Source: Brucella pseudintermedia
Lineage (GTDB): Bacteria > Pseudomonadota > Alphaproteobacteria > Rhizobiales > Rhizobiaceae
Length of the DNA: 64,000 bases
Assembly: GCF_042697365.1 (NCBI RefSeq)
Contig: NZ_CP137604.1
Direction: 5' to 3' (one strand)
Of the stretch, positions 16,379 to 25,600 are shown piece after piece. The stretch's first letter is position 1; the number at the start of each line of letters is the position of its first letter. A program made the position numbers and the translations under genes. The notes under the pieces were generated by a model. That model searched no databases. It was not told the origin of the DNA and saw nothing but the letters and a program-made list of their open reading frames with translations.

Positions 16379-16528
16379 TCAGCGCGAGCGCATGTTGCGC
16401 AGGCTGTTGATATCGAATGCGACCTGACGCACGCGCTGGCGCTTGGCTTCGTTCTCTTCAAGAAGCAGTATGATTGCCGAGGCAGCCATCGCGACCATCA
16501 TGGATAATGCCAGAAGAAAGATCATCAT
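16379..16528 (-). CDS. Small single-span membrane protein, 49 aa
   Basis: A 49-residue frame begins MMIFLLALSMMVAMAASAII, a strong transmembrane helix. It is followed by acidic LLEENEAKR and a basic tail RQRVRQVAFDINSLRNMRSR. AAAGGAT lies 7 bases upstream of the ATG, a good ribosome site. No family is recognised. The layout (N-terminal helix, charged cytoplasmic tail) suits a small membrane-anchored regulator or toxin-like peptide, but no function can be assigned. It sits alone between gyrA and coaD on the opposite strand, sharing the gyrA terminator. Confidence 0.6.
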   Translation of the reverse strand: MMIFLLALSMMVAMAASAIILLLEENEAKRQRVRQVAFDINSLRNMRSR

Positions 16529-16722
16529 CGTGTTATCCTTTCGACATACATACGCTTCAGAAGCGAAAAGGTTGCACCGAACTTGCGCCCATCTTGGTAA
16601 ATCGGTTGTGAACTTGTCGTGAAATCGCGGTTCATATCGCGTTCATCTGTTTTCATGGTTTCTGTTTTCTTAGCGCTGTGGTTCTTGTTGAAAATACCGT
16701 CAGAAAAGGCTAGCTGGAAGAA

Positions 16723-17217
16723 ATGACAATCGCGATTTATGCGGGTTCCTTCGACCCGGTGACGAACGGCCATATGGATGTCCTCAAAGGTGCCCTGCGC
16801 CTTGCCGATGAGGTCATTGTCGCGATTGGCGTTCACCCCGGCAAAAAGCCTCTCTTCACCTTCGAGGAGCGTGTGGCGCTCATCGGCGAAAGCTGCAAGT
16901 CTGTTCTTGGCAAGGATGCGGACCGGGTTTCCGTCATTTCCTTCGACGGGCTGGTTATCGATGCGGCGCGCCAGCACGGCGCTCAATTGATGGTGCGCGG
17001 TTTGCGCGATGGCACCGATCTCGACTATGAAATGCAGATGGCAGGCATGAACGGCACCATGGCGCCGGAATTGCAGACCGTGTTTCTCCCGGCGGACCCG
17101 GCTGTTCGCACGATTACCGCCACATTGGTTCGCCAGATTGCCTCCATGGGCGGAGATATAAAACCTTTCGTTCCTGCGGCTGTCTCTGCCGCCTTGAACG
17201 CCAAATTCAAATCCTGA
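16723..17217 (+). CDS. coaD: Phosphopantetheine adenylyltransferase
   Basis: 164 aa, typical CoaD length. It starts MTIAIYAGSFDPVTNGHMDVL, containing the nucleotidyltransferase (H/T)xGH motif, and has VRGLRDGTDLDYEMQMAGMN, characteristic of CoaD. It transfers AMP from ATP to 4'-phosphopantetheine to make dephospho-CoA, the penultimate CoA step. AGCTGGAAGAA precedes the ATG. It is followed 20 bp later by ppiA and may be co-transcribed with it. Confidence 0.96.
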   Translation: MTIAIYAGSFDPVTNGHMDVLKGALRLADEVIVAIGVHPGKKPLFTFEERVALIGESCKSVLGKDADRVSVISFDGLVIDAARQHGAQLMVRGLRDGTDLDYEMQMAGMNGTMAPELQTVFLPADPAVRTITATLVRQIASMGGDIKPFVPAAVSAALNAKFKS

Positions 17218-17237
17218 CCACAGGGAGTTTTTCGATC

Positions 17238-17828
17238 ATGTCTTTCATTCGCTCAGCGTTTGCTGCTGCCGCTTTCTTCGCGCTGTCACAAGGTGCAGTC
17301 CAGACGGCTTCTGCAGCCAATGCCGAAAACACCGTGGTTCTCAAGCTGAAAGACGGCGACGTGGCCATCCAGCTTCGTCCCGATCTTGCCCCGAAACACG
17401 TCGCCCAGATCGAAAAGCTGGTCGGTGAAGGCGCTTATAACGGCGTTGCTTTCCATCGCGTTATTCCGGGCTTCATGGCCCAGACCGGCGATGTGAAATT
17501 CGGCAACATGGACAAGAACTTCGATGCTTCACGCGTCGGCACCGGCGGCTCGGACTATCCGGATATTCCGGCAGAATTCTCGAAGGAACCCTTCGTGCGC
17601 GGAACGGTCGGCATGGCCCGCAGCCAGAACCCGAACTCGGCCAACTCGCAATTCTTCATCATGTTTGCGGACGGCTCCTTCCTCAACGGCAAGTATACGG
17701 TGGTCGGCAAGGTTGTCAGCGGCATGGATGTCGTCGACAAGATAAAGAAGGGCAGCGAAGCCGATAATGGCGCCGTGACAAACCCGGACAAGATCATCAA
17801 GGCCACGCTTCAGGCCGCCAAAAAGTAA
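17238..17828 (+). CDS. ppiA: Periplasmic cyclophilin-type peptidyl-prolyl isomerase
   Basis: 196 aa. The signal peptide MSFIRSAFAAAAFFALSQGA is probably cleaved near ASA (about residue 28), followed by a cyclophilin domain. The conserved FHRVIPGFMAQTGD and QNPNSANSQFFIMFAD segments contain the Arg, Phe, Gln and Asn active-site residues. It catalyses cis-trans isomerisation of prolyl bonds in the periplasm. It lies in tandem with the cytoplasmic cyclophilin 17 bp downstream. The pair coaD-ppiA-ppiB is followed by queA-tgt, a conserved order in Brucella-type genomes. Confidence 0.93.
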   Translation: MSFIRSAFAAAAFFALSQGAVQTASAANAENTVVLKLKDGDVAIQLRPDLAPKHVAQIEKLVGEGAYNGVAFHRVIPGFMAQTGDVKFGNMDKNFDASRVGTGGSDYPDIPAEFSKEPFVRGTVGMARSQNPNSANSQFFIMFADGSFLNGKYTVVGKVVSGMDVVDKIKKGSEADNGAVTNPDKIIKATLQAAKK

Positions 17829-17845
17829 ATGCAAGGAGAGGCCCA

Positions 17846-18352
17846 ATGGCTTACAAAGACCCTGAAAACACGCTCGTTCTGGAAACCACCAAGGGCAATG
17901 TTGTTCTGGAACTCTATCCGGACCTGGCGCCGGATCATGTGGCGCGCATCAAGGAACTGGCTCGCGAAGGCGCATATGATGGCGTGGTGTTTCACCGCGT
18001 GATCGACGGCTTCATGGCACAGACCGGCGACGTGAAGTTCGGCAAGACGGGCGGCGCTCATTTCAACGGCTCGCGCGCTGGCATGGGCGGTTCGGACAAG
18101 CCGGACCTGAAGGCCGAGTTCTCCAACACGCCGCACAAGCGCGGCACGGCTTCGATGGCGCGTTCCGCCAACCCGAATTCGGCCAATTCGCAGTTCTTCA
18201 TCTGCTTTGCCGATGCTCCGTGGCTCGACCGCCAGTACAGCGTCTGGGGTCAGGTCATCGAAGGCATGGACAATGTCGACAAGATCAAGCGCGGCGAACC
18301 TGTTGCCGATCCGGACCAGATCGTGACGGCGCGTATCGCTGCCGACATCTGA
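17846..18352 (+). CDS. ppiB: Cytoplasmic cyclophilin-type peptidyl-prolyl isomerase
   Basis: 168 aa with no signal peptide. FHRVIDGFMAQTGDVKFGK and ANPNSANSQFFICFADAPWLD carry the cyclophilin active site, and the sequence is clearly paralogous to the preceding gene. The protein assists folding in the cytoplasm. AAGGAGAGG lies 8 bases before the ATG. A GC-rich hairpin lies downstream (18377-18402) before queA. Confidence 0.94.
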   Translation: MAYKDPENTLVLETTKGNVVLELYPDLAPDHVARIKELAREGAYDGVVFHRVIDGFMAQTGDVKFGKTGGAHFNGSRAGMGGSDKPDLKAEFSNTPHKRGTASMARSANPNSANSQFFICFADAPWLDRQYSVWGQVIEGMDNVDKIKRGEPVADPDQIVTARIAADI

Positions 18353-18376
18353 TCCTGCCTGTTCCAATGAGAAATT

Positions 18377-18402
18377 ACGGCTCCGGTTCATGCCGGGGCC
18401 GT
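18377..18402 (+). terminator. Hairpin downstream of ppiB, possible terminator
   Basis: ACGGCTCCGG pairs with CCGGGGCCGT (one wobble) around loop TTCATG, 25 bp after the ppiB stop. It lacks a clear T-run, so termination may be weak. Confidence 0.45.
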
Positions 18403-18517
18403 GATTCGTTTACCGCATTGTCCTACGCATCGAAGCGGGATCAGAAATCAGTCCAGTGAACTGATTTCCTCGCGTAGGCGCTTCGCACTTTTGCTGGAAA
18501 TGCTCTTGAGGTTCTCC

Positions 18518-19609
18518 ATGCGTGTTGATCTTTTTGATTTCGATTTGCCGGAAGAGAGCATCGCTCTGCGCCCGGTTGAGCCGCGTGACCACGCCAAGCT
18601 GTTGCGTGTCCGTCCCGGTCAGCCATTCGAGGATCGACAGGTATTCGAATTGCCTGATCTGCTGCAACCGGGCGATGCGCTCGTGTTCAACGACACAAAG
18701 GTCATTCCCGCACAGCTTGAAGGCATGCGCGAGCGTGAGGGCAATATTTCGCAAGTCAGCGCAACGCTGCATATGCGCACCGGCCCTGACCGCTGGAAGG
18801 CATTCCTGCGTCCGGCCAAGCGCGTGAAAGAGGGCGACCGCATCCGTTTCGGCCATTCGGGATCAAGCTGCTTCCTCGGCACGCTCGATGCCACCGTGGC
18901 GGAAAAGGGCGATGCAGGCGAGGCGCTTCTGGTGTTCGATCTTTCCGGCGCCCTGCTGGATGAGGCGATTGCCTCGGTCGGGCACATTCCGCTGCCGCCT
19001 TACATCGCATCCAAGCGCGCCGAAGATGAGCGCGACCGCAAGGACTATCAGACAGTCTATGCGCGCGAAGAAGGTGCGGTCGCGGCCCCAACCGCCGGTT
19101 TGCATTTCACGCCGGAGCTTCTGGAAAAGATCAAAGCCAAGGGCGTTGAAGAACATTTCGTGACGCTGCATGTGGGGGCGGGGACTTTCCTGCCCGTCAA
19201 GGCCGACGACACGGCCGATCACAAGATGCATTCGGAAATCGGCCATGTGTCGCAACGCACTGCCGATGCGCTCAACGCCGTGCACGCGCGGGGCGGCAGG
19301 ATAGTCTGCGTGGGCACGACGTCGCTGCGCCTGATCGAAAGTGCTGCTGGCGAGGACGGCGTCATCCGTCCATGGTCCGGTGCGACCGATATTTTCATAA
19401 CCCCCGGCTATAAGTTCCGTGCAGTCGATCTGCTGATGACCAATTTCCACCTGCCGCGCTCGACGCTGTTCATGCTGGTTTCGGCTTTCAGCGGACTTGA
19501 GACGATGCGCGCCGCCTACGACCACGCCATCAGCAACGGCTATCGCTTCTATTCCTATGGTGACGGTAGCTTGCTAGAGCGAGCCGACAAAGCTAAAGAC
19601 AGCGCATGA
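18518..19609 (+). CDS. queA: tRNA preQ1(34) S-adenosylmethionine ribosyltransferase-isomerase
   Basis: 363 aa, the usual QueA length. It begins MRVDLFDFDLPEESIALRP, the family's hallmark, and contains AAPTAGLHFTPELLEKI and GTTSLRLIESA. QueA transfers and isomerises the ribosyl of SAM onto preQ1 in tRNA to give epoxyqueuosine. The ATG at 18518 matches the conserved N-terminus; an upstream in-frame extension is not conserved. It overlaps tgt by 4 bases (ATGA), so the preceding queuosine step is made from the same message. Confidence 0.96.
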   Translation: MRVDLFDFDLPEESIALRPVEPRDHAKLLRVRPGQPFEDRQVFELPDLLQPGDALVFNDTKVIPAQLEGMREREGNISQVSATLHMRTGPDRWKAFLRPAKRVKEGDRIRFGHSGSSCFLGTLDATVAEKGDAGEALLVFDLSGALLDEAIASVGHIPLPPYIASKRAEDERDRKDYQTVYAREEGAVAAPTAGLHFTPELLEKIKAKGVEEHFVTLHVGAGTFLPVKADDTADHKMHSEIGHVSQRTADALNAVHARGGRIVCVGTTSLRLIESAAGEDGVIRPWSGATDIFITPGYKFRAVDLLMTNFHLPRSTLFMLVSAFSGLETMRAAYDHAISNGYRFYSYGDGSLLERADKAKDSA

Positions 19610-20739
19610 CAACCGAAAACTTCGAATTCAAGGTGCTGGCGACAGACGGCGCTGCTCGTCAGGGTGAAATTTCCATGCCGCGCGGCGTGGTTCGCACGCC
19701 TGCCTTCATGCCGGTCGGCACTGCTGGCACGGTCAAGGCCATGTATATGGACCAGGTGAAAGAACTTGGTGCGGATATTATCCTTGGCAATACCTATCAT
19801 CTAATGTTGCGGCCCGGTGCCGAACGCGTGGCGCGTCTTGGCGGCCTGCATGAGTTCGGCGGCTGGAAAGGCCCGATCCTCACCGATTCCGGTGGTTTTC
19901 AAGTCATGTCGCTTGCGCAACTGCGCAAGCTCGACGAAAATGGCGTGACATTCCGCTCGCATATCGACGGCAAGCCTTATGAAATGACGCCGGAGCGATC
20001 CATCGAGATTCAGGGGTTGCTCGATAGCGACATTCAGATGCAGCTCGATGAATGCGTGGCACTGCCTTCGCCGGAAAAGAACACCGAGCGGGCAATGGAA
20101 TTGTCGCTGCGCTGGGCCGAACGCTGCAAGGTCGCTTTCGGCAACCAGCCGGGCAAGGCGATGTTCGGCATCGTCCAGGGCGGCGACGTGGCACGCCTGC
20201 GCGAAAAATCGGCGGAAGCGCTGAAGGCCATGGACCTCAAGGGCTATTCTGTGGGCGGCCTTGCGGTCGGCGAACCGCAGCAGGTCATGCTCGACATGCT
20301 AGAAGTCGTCTGCCCGATCCTGCCATCGGAAAAGCCGCGCTATCTGATGGGCGTCGGCACGCCGGACGATATCCTCAAGTCGGTCGCCCGCGGCATCGAC
20401 ATGTTCGATTGCGTTATGCCGACGCGGGCAGGGCGTCACGGTCTGGCATTCACGCGCTTCGGCAAGGTCAACTTGCGCAATGCGCGCCATGCGGACGACC
20501 ATCGCCCGCTCGATCCGGAATCGGATTGCCCGGCATCACGCGACTACAGCCGCGCCTATCTGCATCACCTGGTGAAATCCGGGGAAGCGCTCGGCGCAAT
20601 GCTGCTTACCTGGAACAACCTTGCCTACTATCAATATTTGATGAAGGGTATCCGCGCGGCAATCGCTGACGGCCGCTTCACCAATTTCGCCGCCGAAACC
20701 TCGGAAGGATGGGCGAGGGGCGACTTGCCCCCGCTCTGA
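19606..20739 (+). CDS. tgt: tRNA-guanine transglycosylase with a degenerate zinc site
   Basis: 377 aa. DSGGFQVMSL, GIVQGG and GVGTPDDIL with DMFDCVMPTR match the catalytic core that swaps G34 for preQ1 in tRNA. The C-terminal zinc site of characterised Tgt (E. coli Cys302, Cys304, Cys307, His333) is here Ser306, Cys308, Ser311 and, in the His position, Asn (LLTWNNL), so three of the four ligands are lost. The surrounding DYSRAYLHHLV is otherwise well conserved. It overlaps queA. The enzyme is probably active with an altered structural site, as the rest of the fold is intact, but this is inference. Confidence 0.94.
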   Translation: MTTENFEFKVLATDGAARQGEISMPRGVVRTPAFMPVGTAGTVKAMYMDQVKELGADIILGNTYHLMLRPGAERVARLGGLHEFGGWKGPILTDSGGFQVMSLAQLRKLDENGVTFRSHIDGKPYEMTPERSIEIQGLLDSDIQMQLDECVALPSPEKNTERAMELSLRWAERCKVAFGNQPGKAMFGIVQGGDVARLREKSAEALKAMDLKGYSVGGLAVGEPQQVMLDMLEVVCPILPSEKPRYLMGVGTPDDILKSVARGIDMFDCVMPTRAGRHGLAFTRFGKVNLRNARHADDHRPLDPESDCPASRDYSRAYLHHLVKSGEALGAMLLTWNNLAYYQYLMKGIRAAIADGRFTNFAAETSEGWARGDLPPL

Positions 20740-20770
20740 TTCGCGAATTTAGAAGAGAAAGGACGTGCTG

Positions 20771-21316
20771 TCAGCTTTCTGTCAGCATGTTCTCCAGACG
20801 GCAGAGTACGGCGCGTTGCTCTTCATCGTCCAGAATTTCACATTCCATCAATTTGGAGCATTCCAGACCGGCGACTGCCAGAAAGACAATCAGGGCCGTA
20901 TCGGAGTCGGTGGTATCCTTGATCATGCGGTCGAGAAAAGCCCGGTGGTATTGCCGGACCGGCACCATGAAGCCGGGGTCCTCGGCAAGCGCGGCAAGAA
21001 CGCCGCAAGCTGGCGGCTCGTCATCGGCTTGCACCCGGTAAACATCCAGAAAAGCCCGCGCCACGCGGTTTTTATCGCCTTTCTGAAGCGTTTCCTGAAC
21101 CTCCATGGCGCGTTCATGTTCTTTCATATATTCTTCGACCACCGCTTCGAGCAGTTTGGCCTTGGTCGGAAAAGTATAAAGCAATCCGCCTTTTGAAAGC
21201 CCCGCACGGGCTGCTACGGCATCGAGAGAGAGGTGAGCAGGGCCGATCTCACGGGCAAGCTCGATAGCAGCGCGCAAAATACGTTCGCGCGACGAGACTT
21301 TCTTTTTAGTTGGCAA
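20771..21316 (-). CDS. TetR-family transcriptional repressor of the adjacent RND pump
   Basis: 181 aa if started at the TTG at 21316. The N-terminal HTH is SSRERILRAAIELAREIG followed by LSLDAVAARAGLSKGGLLYTFPTKAKLLEAVV, typical of TetR. The C-terminal domain has the TetR_C/AefR-like AFLDVYRV and MKEHERAMEV segments. An ATG at 21388 would add 24 residues, but that extension contains a perfect 16-bp palindrome expected to be the operator. CAGGAGA sits 9 bases before the TTG. It is divergent from the membrane-fusion and RND genes, as BepR is for BepDE in Brucella, and probably represses them. Confidence 0.85.
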   Translation of the reverse strand: MPTKKKVSSRERILRAAIELAREIGPAHLSLDAVAARAGLSKGGLLYTFPTKAKLLEAVVEEYMKEHERAMEVQETLQKGDKNRVARAFLDVYRVQADDEPPACGVLAALAEDPGFMVPVRQYHRAFLDRMIKDTTDSDTALIVFLAVAGLECSKLMECEILDDEEQRAVLCRLENMLTES

Positions 21317-21352
21317 CTTACTGGTGTCTCCTGACAGTTCGAGTGTTGACAA

Positions 21353-21368
21353 TACCGTCTGGACGGTA
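21353..21368. promoter_or_regulatory. Candidate TetR operator
   Basis: TACCGTC-TG-GACGGTA is a perfect inverted repeat in the divergent gap between the repressor and the efflux operon, about 120 bp before the membrane-fusion protein start. TetR repressors bind dyads of this size. GTTGAC just to its left could be a -35 element. Confidence 0.6.
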
Positions 21369-21489
21369 CAGTTATTCGCCACTTTCATTCAAGTAAAATA
21401 CGCGCGACCTTTGCGTGAATGCGAAAGAAGGCGCCGCGGCCAATCCCCCAACCCTGATCGATCAGGGAGCCATCTGGAGTGCATCCGCA

Positions 21490-22674
21490 ATGATCAAGCG
21501 CCTTATACTGGCAATAATATTCCTCGTGATCGTCGTTGGAGGCCTCGTAGGCTTTAACCTGTTCCGATCACAGGCGATCAAGGACTTTTTCGCCAACATG
21601 CAGCAGCCCGCCCAGACGGTTTCGACTGTCACGGTGGAGCCGGGCGTGTGGAGGCCGGGCATCGAAGCGATTGGCACGGCCAATGCGCTTAATGGTGTCG
21701 ACCTGACCGTGCAGCTGGACGGCGTGGTGCAGAAGATCAACTTCAAGGCCAATCAGGAAGTCAAGGAAGGCGACCTGCTGCTTCAGATGGAAGACAGCAT
21801 TCAGAAGGCCGACCTCGCTGCCGCCGAAGCTGAAGCCGTTCTTGCCCGGCAGAACCTGAAGCGTGCCGATACGCTGCGTACACGCGGTGTTGGCGCTGTG
21901 TCGAACGTCGACACAACCGCTTCGGCTGCCGATGCAGCAAGCGCTCGCGTTGAAAAAATGCGTGCGACGCTGGCCCAGAAGTCCGTCAAGGCGCCGTTCT
22001 CTGGCGTCATCGGCATTTCCAAGGTCGATCTCGGCCAGTATCTGACGCCTGGCACGGTCATCGCCACGCTGCAGAACACGGATGTGATGCGTATCGACTT
22101 CACGGTTCCCGAACAGTCCGTGACGTCAATCAAGCTCGGACAGACCGTCAAGGTCGGCTCGAGCGCGGAGGCGCTCGACTTTACCGGCAAGATTGTCGGT
22201 ATCGATCCGAAGATCGATCCCGCGACCCGTCTCGTTTCCGTGCGTGCCGAAGTCCAGAATCCGGATCACAAGCTGACGCCGGGACAGTTCGTTCAGGTTC
22301 GCGTCGAGCTGCCGGAAGAAAACAATGTCATTGCTCTTCCGCAGACCACAATCATCTCCAGCCTTTACGGCGATTATGTCTATGCAGTCCGTCCGGAACA
22401 GAAGCAGGAAGGTGCGAAGGCTGCCGAAGGCGACAATGCCGCCAAGGCTCCCGCAACCGATGCCAAGCCGGAAAACGGCGAAAAGCAGGTTGCGCAGCAG
22501 GTCTTCATCAAGCTTGGACGCCGTTATTCCGGTCTTGTTGAAGTGACGAGCGGCCTCAAGGCTGGCGACATCATCATCACGGCAGGTCAGAACCGGCTTT
22601 CGCCCGGTGTTCCGGTGAAAATCGACAACACCGTCAACCCGATTCCGGCCAACCAGCCGGCTGGCAAGCAATAG
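21490..22674 (+). CDS. RND efflux periplasmic adaptor (membrane-fusion) protein
   Basis: 394 aa. An N-terminal membrane anchor, IKRLILAIIFLVIVVGGLVG, is followed by a lipoyl-like segment (VDLTVQLDGVVQKINFKANQEVKEGD), an alpha-hairpin and beta-barrel repeats (VKAPFSGVIGISKVDLGQYLTPG). This is HlyD/AcrA-type architecture linking an RND pump to an outer-membrane channel. The ATG at 21490 starts just before the anchor and has TGGAG upstream. It is 9 bp from the pump gene. A Lys/Glu/Ala-rich insert near residues 300-330 is unusual but lies outside the core. No outer-membrane channel gene is adjacent. Confidence 0.9.
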   Translation: MIKRLILAIIFLVIVVGGLVGFNLFRSQAIKDFFANMQQPAQTVSTVTVEPGVWRPGIEAIGTANALNGVDLTVQLDGVVQKINFKANQEVKEGDLLLQMEDSIQKADLAAAEAEAVLARQNLKRADTLRTRGVGAVSNVDTTASAADAASARVEKMRATLAQKSVKAPFSGVIGISKVDLGQYLTPGTVIATLQNTDVMRIDFTVPEQSVTSIKLGQTVKVGSSAEALDFTGKIVGIDPKIDPATRLVSVRAEVQNPDHKLTPGQFVQVRVELPEENNVIALPQTTIISSLYGDYVYAVRPEQKQEGAKAAEGDNAAKAPATDAKPENGEKQVAQQVFIKLGRRYSGLVEVTSGLKAGDIIITAGQNRLSPGVPVKIDNTVNPIPANQPAGKQ

Positions 22675-22683
22675 GCGATCAAG

Positions 22684-25600
22684 ATGAGCTTTTCCGATAT
22701 CTTCATCCGGCGCCCCGTGCTTGCCACGGTGGTCGCCCTCATGATCATTCTGTTGGGCCTTCAAGGTATCGCGCAGCTGACGGTGCGCGAATATCCGAAG
22801 GTCGACGAAACCGTCATTACGGTAACGACCACCTATGCCGGTGCGAGCGCCGATCTCATTCAGGGCTTCATCACCGCACCGATCGCCGAAGCCGTCGCGA
22901 CGACCGAAAACATCGACTATGTGACGTCCTCAAGCCGTCCGTCTTCGAGCACCGTGACCGTGCAGATGAAGCTTGGCGCAAATCCGGATGCGGCGCTGAC
23001 GGAAGTCATCGCCAAGGTCAATCAGGTTCGCGGCGACCTGCCGGACGAATCCGACGATCCGGTTATCGTCAAGGGTACGGGTCAGAACTTCGCCACCATG
23101 TATCTGGCGGCGCAGAACCCGAACATGACGAGCGAACAGATCACCGAGTATCTGGAGCGCGTCATCCAGCCGCGCATGTCCACAATTCAGGGCGTTGCAA
23201 AGGCTGAAATTCTGGGCGGTCAGGTTTATTCGATGCGCGTCTGGCTCGATCCGATCCAGCTTGCGGCCCGCCAGATCACGGCACCGGAGGTTCTGGCGGC
23301 GATCAATGCCTCCAATTTCCTGTCGGCGCCGGGCACGACGAAGAATGAATATGTCGCGTCTTCGATCACGTTGAAATCGACCTTGCAGACCCCGGAAGCC
23401 TTCGGCGCGATGCCTATCAAGGCTTCCGGTGACGATGTGGTTCGTCTGCGCGATGTGGCGCGGGTCGAACTGGCAGCGAAAAGCACGGACACCATCGTTT
23501 CGTTCAACGGCTCGGCTGGTACGTTCCTCGGCGTCTTTCCGACACCGGCGGCAAATCCAATCGATATGGCCGCTGCCGTCCGTAAGGAGCTGCCGTCCAT
23601 CCAGGCGTCGCTGCCGGAAGGTATGTCGCTCGTTCTGGTTTACGACGCGACCGAGCAGATCAGCTCTTCGATCAAGGAAGTCTTCACGACCATCGGCGAA
23701 GCCGTGGCTATCGTCATTCTGGTCATCATCGTCTTCCTCGGCTCGTTCCGCTCGGTGCTGATTCCGATCGTCACGATTCCGATTTCGCTGATCGGCGTGT
23801 GCTTCTTCCTTTATGTGCTCGGATTCTCGATCAATCTCCTGTCGCTGCTCGCCATGGTTCTCGCCATCGGTCTTGTGGTCGATGACGCCATCGTGGTTCT
23901 GGAGAACATTCACCGGCATATCGAGGAGGGCCTCCGGCCCATGGATGCCGCGTTCAAGGGCATGAAGGAAATCACCGGCTCGATCATCGCCATGACGATC
24001 ACGCTGGCGGCGGTGTTCGCACCGCTGGGCTTCACAGGCGGACTGACGGGCGCTCTGTTCCGCGAATTCGCCTTCACGCTGGCTGGCGCGGTTATCATTT
24101 CCGGTGTGGCCGCCTTGACCATTTCGCCGATGATGTGCGCGCGCATGCTCAAGCACGGCGACCAGACCCGGTTCCAGATGTTCATCGACCGGACCTTCTC
24201 GCGTTTCGAGAAATGGTATCACCGCCGCGTTTCCAACTCGCTCAACTATCGCGGCATCACGCTGATGATCGTCATAGCGCTGATGGGCCTGACGGGCTTC
24301 CTGTTCATGAACACGTCGAGCGAACTGGCACCGGAAGAAGATTCCGGCGCGCTGTTCTCGATGTTCCAGGCTCCGCAATATGCAACCTCGGCCTATACCA
24401 ACCTCTACGCCGAACAGATCGACGAACTGACCAAGGATCTTCCTGAACTGAAGACCCGCTTCCAGATCGTCGGCATGGATGGTGGCACGACATCGGGTAT
24501 CGCGCTTTGGGTGCTGAACGACTGGAACGAACGTACCCGTTCGCAGAAGCAGATTCAGGAAGACCTGACCGCACGGATCTCCAAGGTCGCAGGTGTTGAA
24601 GCCTTCATCTTCGCGCCTCCATCCCTGCCGGGAACGGGCGGCGGCCTGCCGATCTCCATTGCTCTGCAATCGACCGGCCCGGCCGATCAGGTTTTCGAGC
24701 TTGCCGAGGAAATCAAGAACGAGGCGCAGGCATCCGGCCAGTTCATCATCGTGCAGAACTCGCTGTCCTTCAACGCACCGCAGATCACGATCACCATCGA
24801 CCGTGACCGGGCGGCGACGTTGGGCGTGCAGATCAGCGATATCGGTTCGACACTGGGTCTCCTGACCGGCGGTGCATCCGTCGCGAAGTTCGACCGCGAT
24901 TCGAACAGCTATGACATCATCACGCAGGTGCCGGACAGCTATCGTTCGAACCCGGAAAAGCTGGGCGACTTCTATGTGCGCAGTGTTTCCGGCTCGATGA
25001 TCCCGCTCTCTTCGGTCATCACGATCAGCCAGAACGCTTCGCCTGCGGCTATCGAACAGTTCAACCAGTTGAATTCGGCGACGATTTCGGCGCTGCCTCT
25101 GCCGGGCGTCACCACCGGGCAGGGCTTGCAAACACTGGTCGACCTAGCCAAGTCCAAGATGCCGGAAGGCTTCTTCCTGGATTATTCCGGCCAGTCGCGT
25201 CTGGAAGTGGAGCAGGGCAACACGATCCTGATCGCCTTCGGCCTCGCGGTGATCGTGATCTATCTGGTGCTTGCGGCGCAGTTTGAAAGCTTCCGCGATC
25301 CGTTCATCATCATGATGTCGGTTCCGCTGTCGATCTTCGGCGCAATCGTGCCGCTGAATATCGGTCTCGGCACGCTGAACATCTATACGCAGGTCGGTCT
25401 CATCACCCTTGTCGGGCTGATTACCAAGCACGGCATTCTGATGGTGGAATTCGCCAATCAGCAGCGCCGCCTGCATGGTCTGTCGCGCCGGGATGCGATC
25501 ATCGTCGCGGCTGAAACCCGTCTGCGTCCGATCCTGATGACCACGGCAGCCATGGCGCTTGGCGTTGTGCCGCTGATTATCGCCACGGGTGCGGGTGCGG

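Noticed and set aside
18353..18517. Possible preQ1 riboswitch before queA
   Set aside because: The only structure found is a GC-rich hairpin after ppiB. No preQ1 aptamer pseudoknot signature could be recognised.
22930..25131. A 733-aa open frame antisense to the RND transporter
   Set aside because: The same shadow effect. The translation is Arg/Asp/Gln-rich with no motif and conflicts with a well-defined RND gene.
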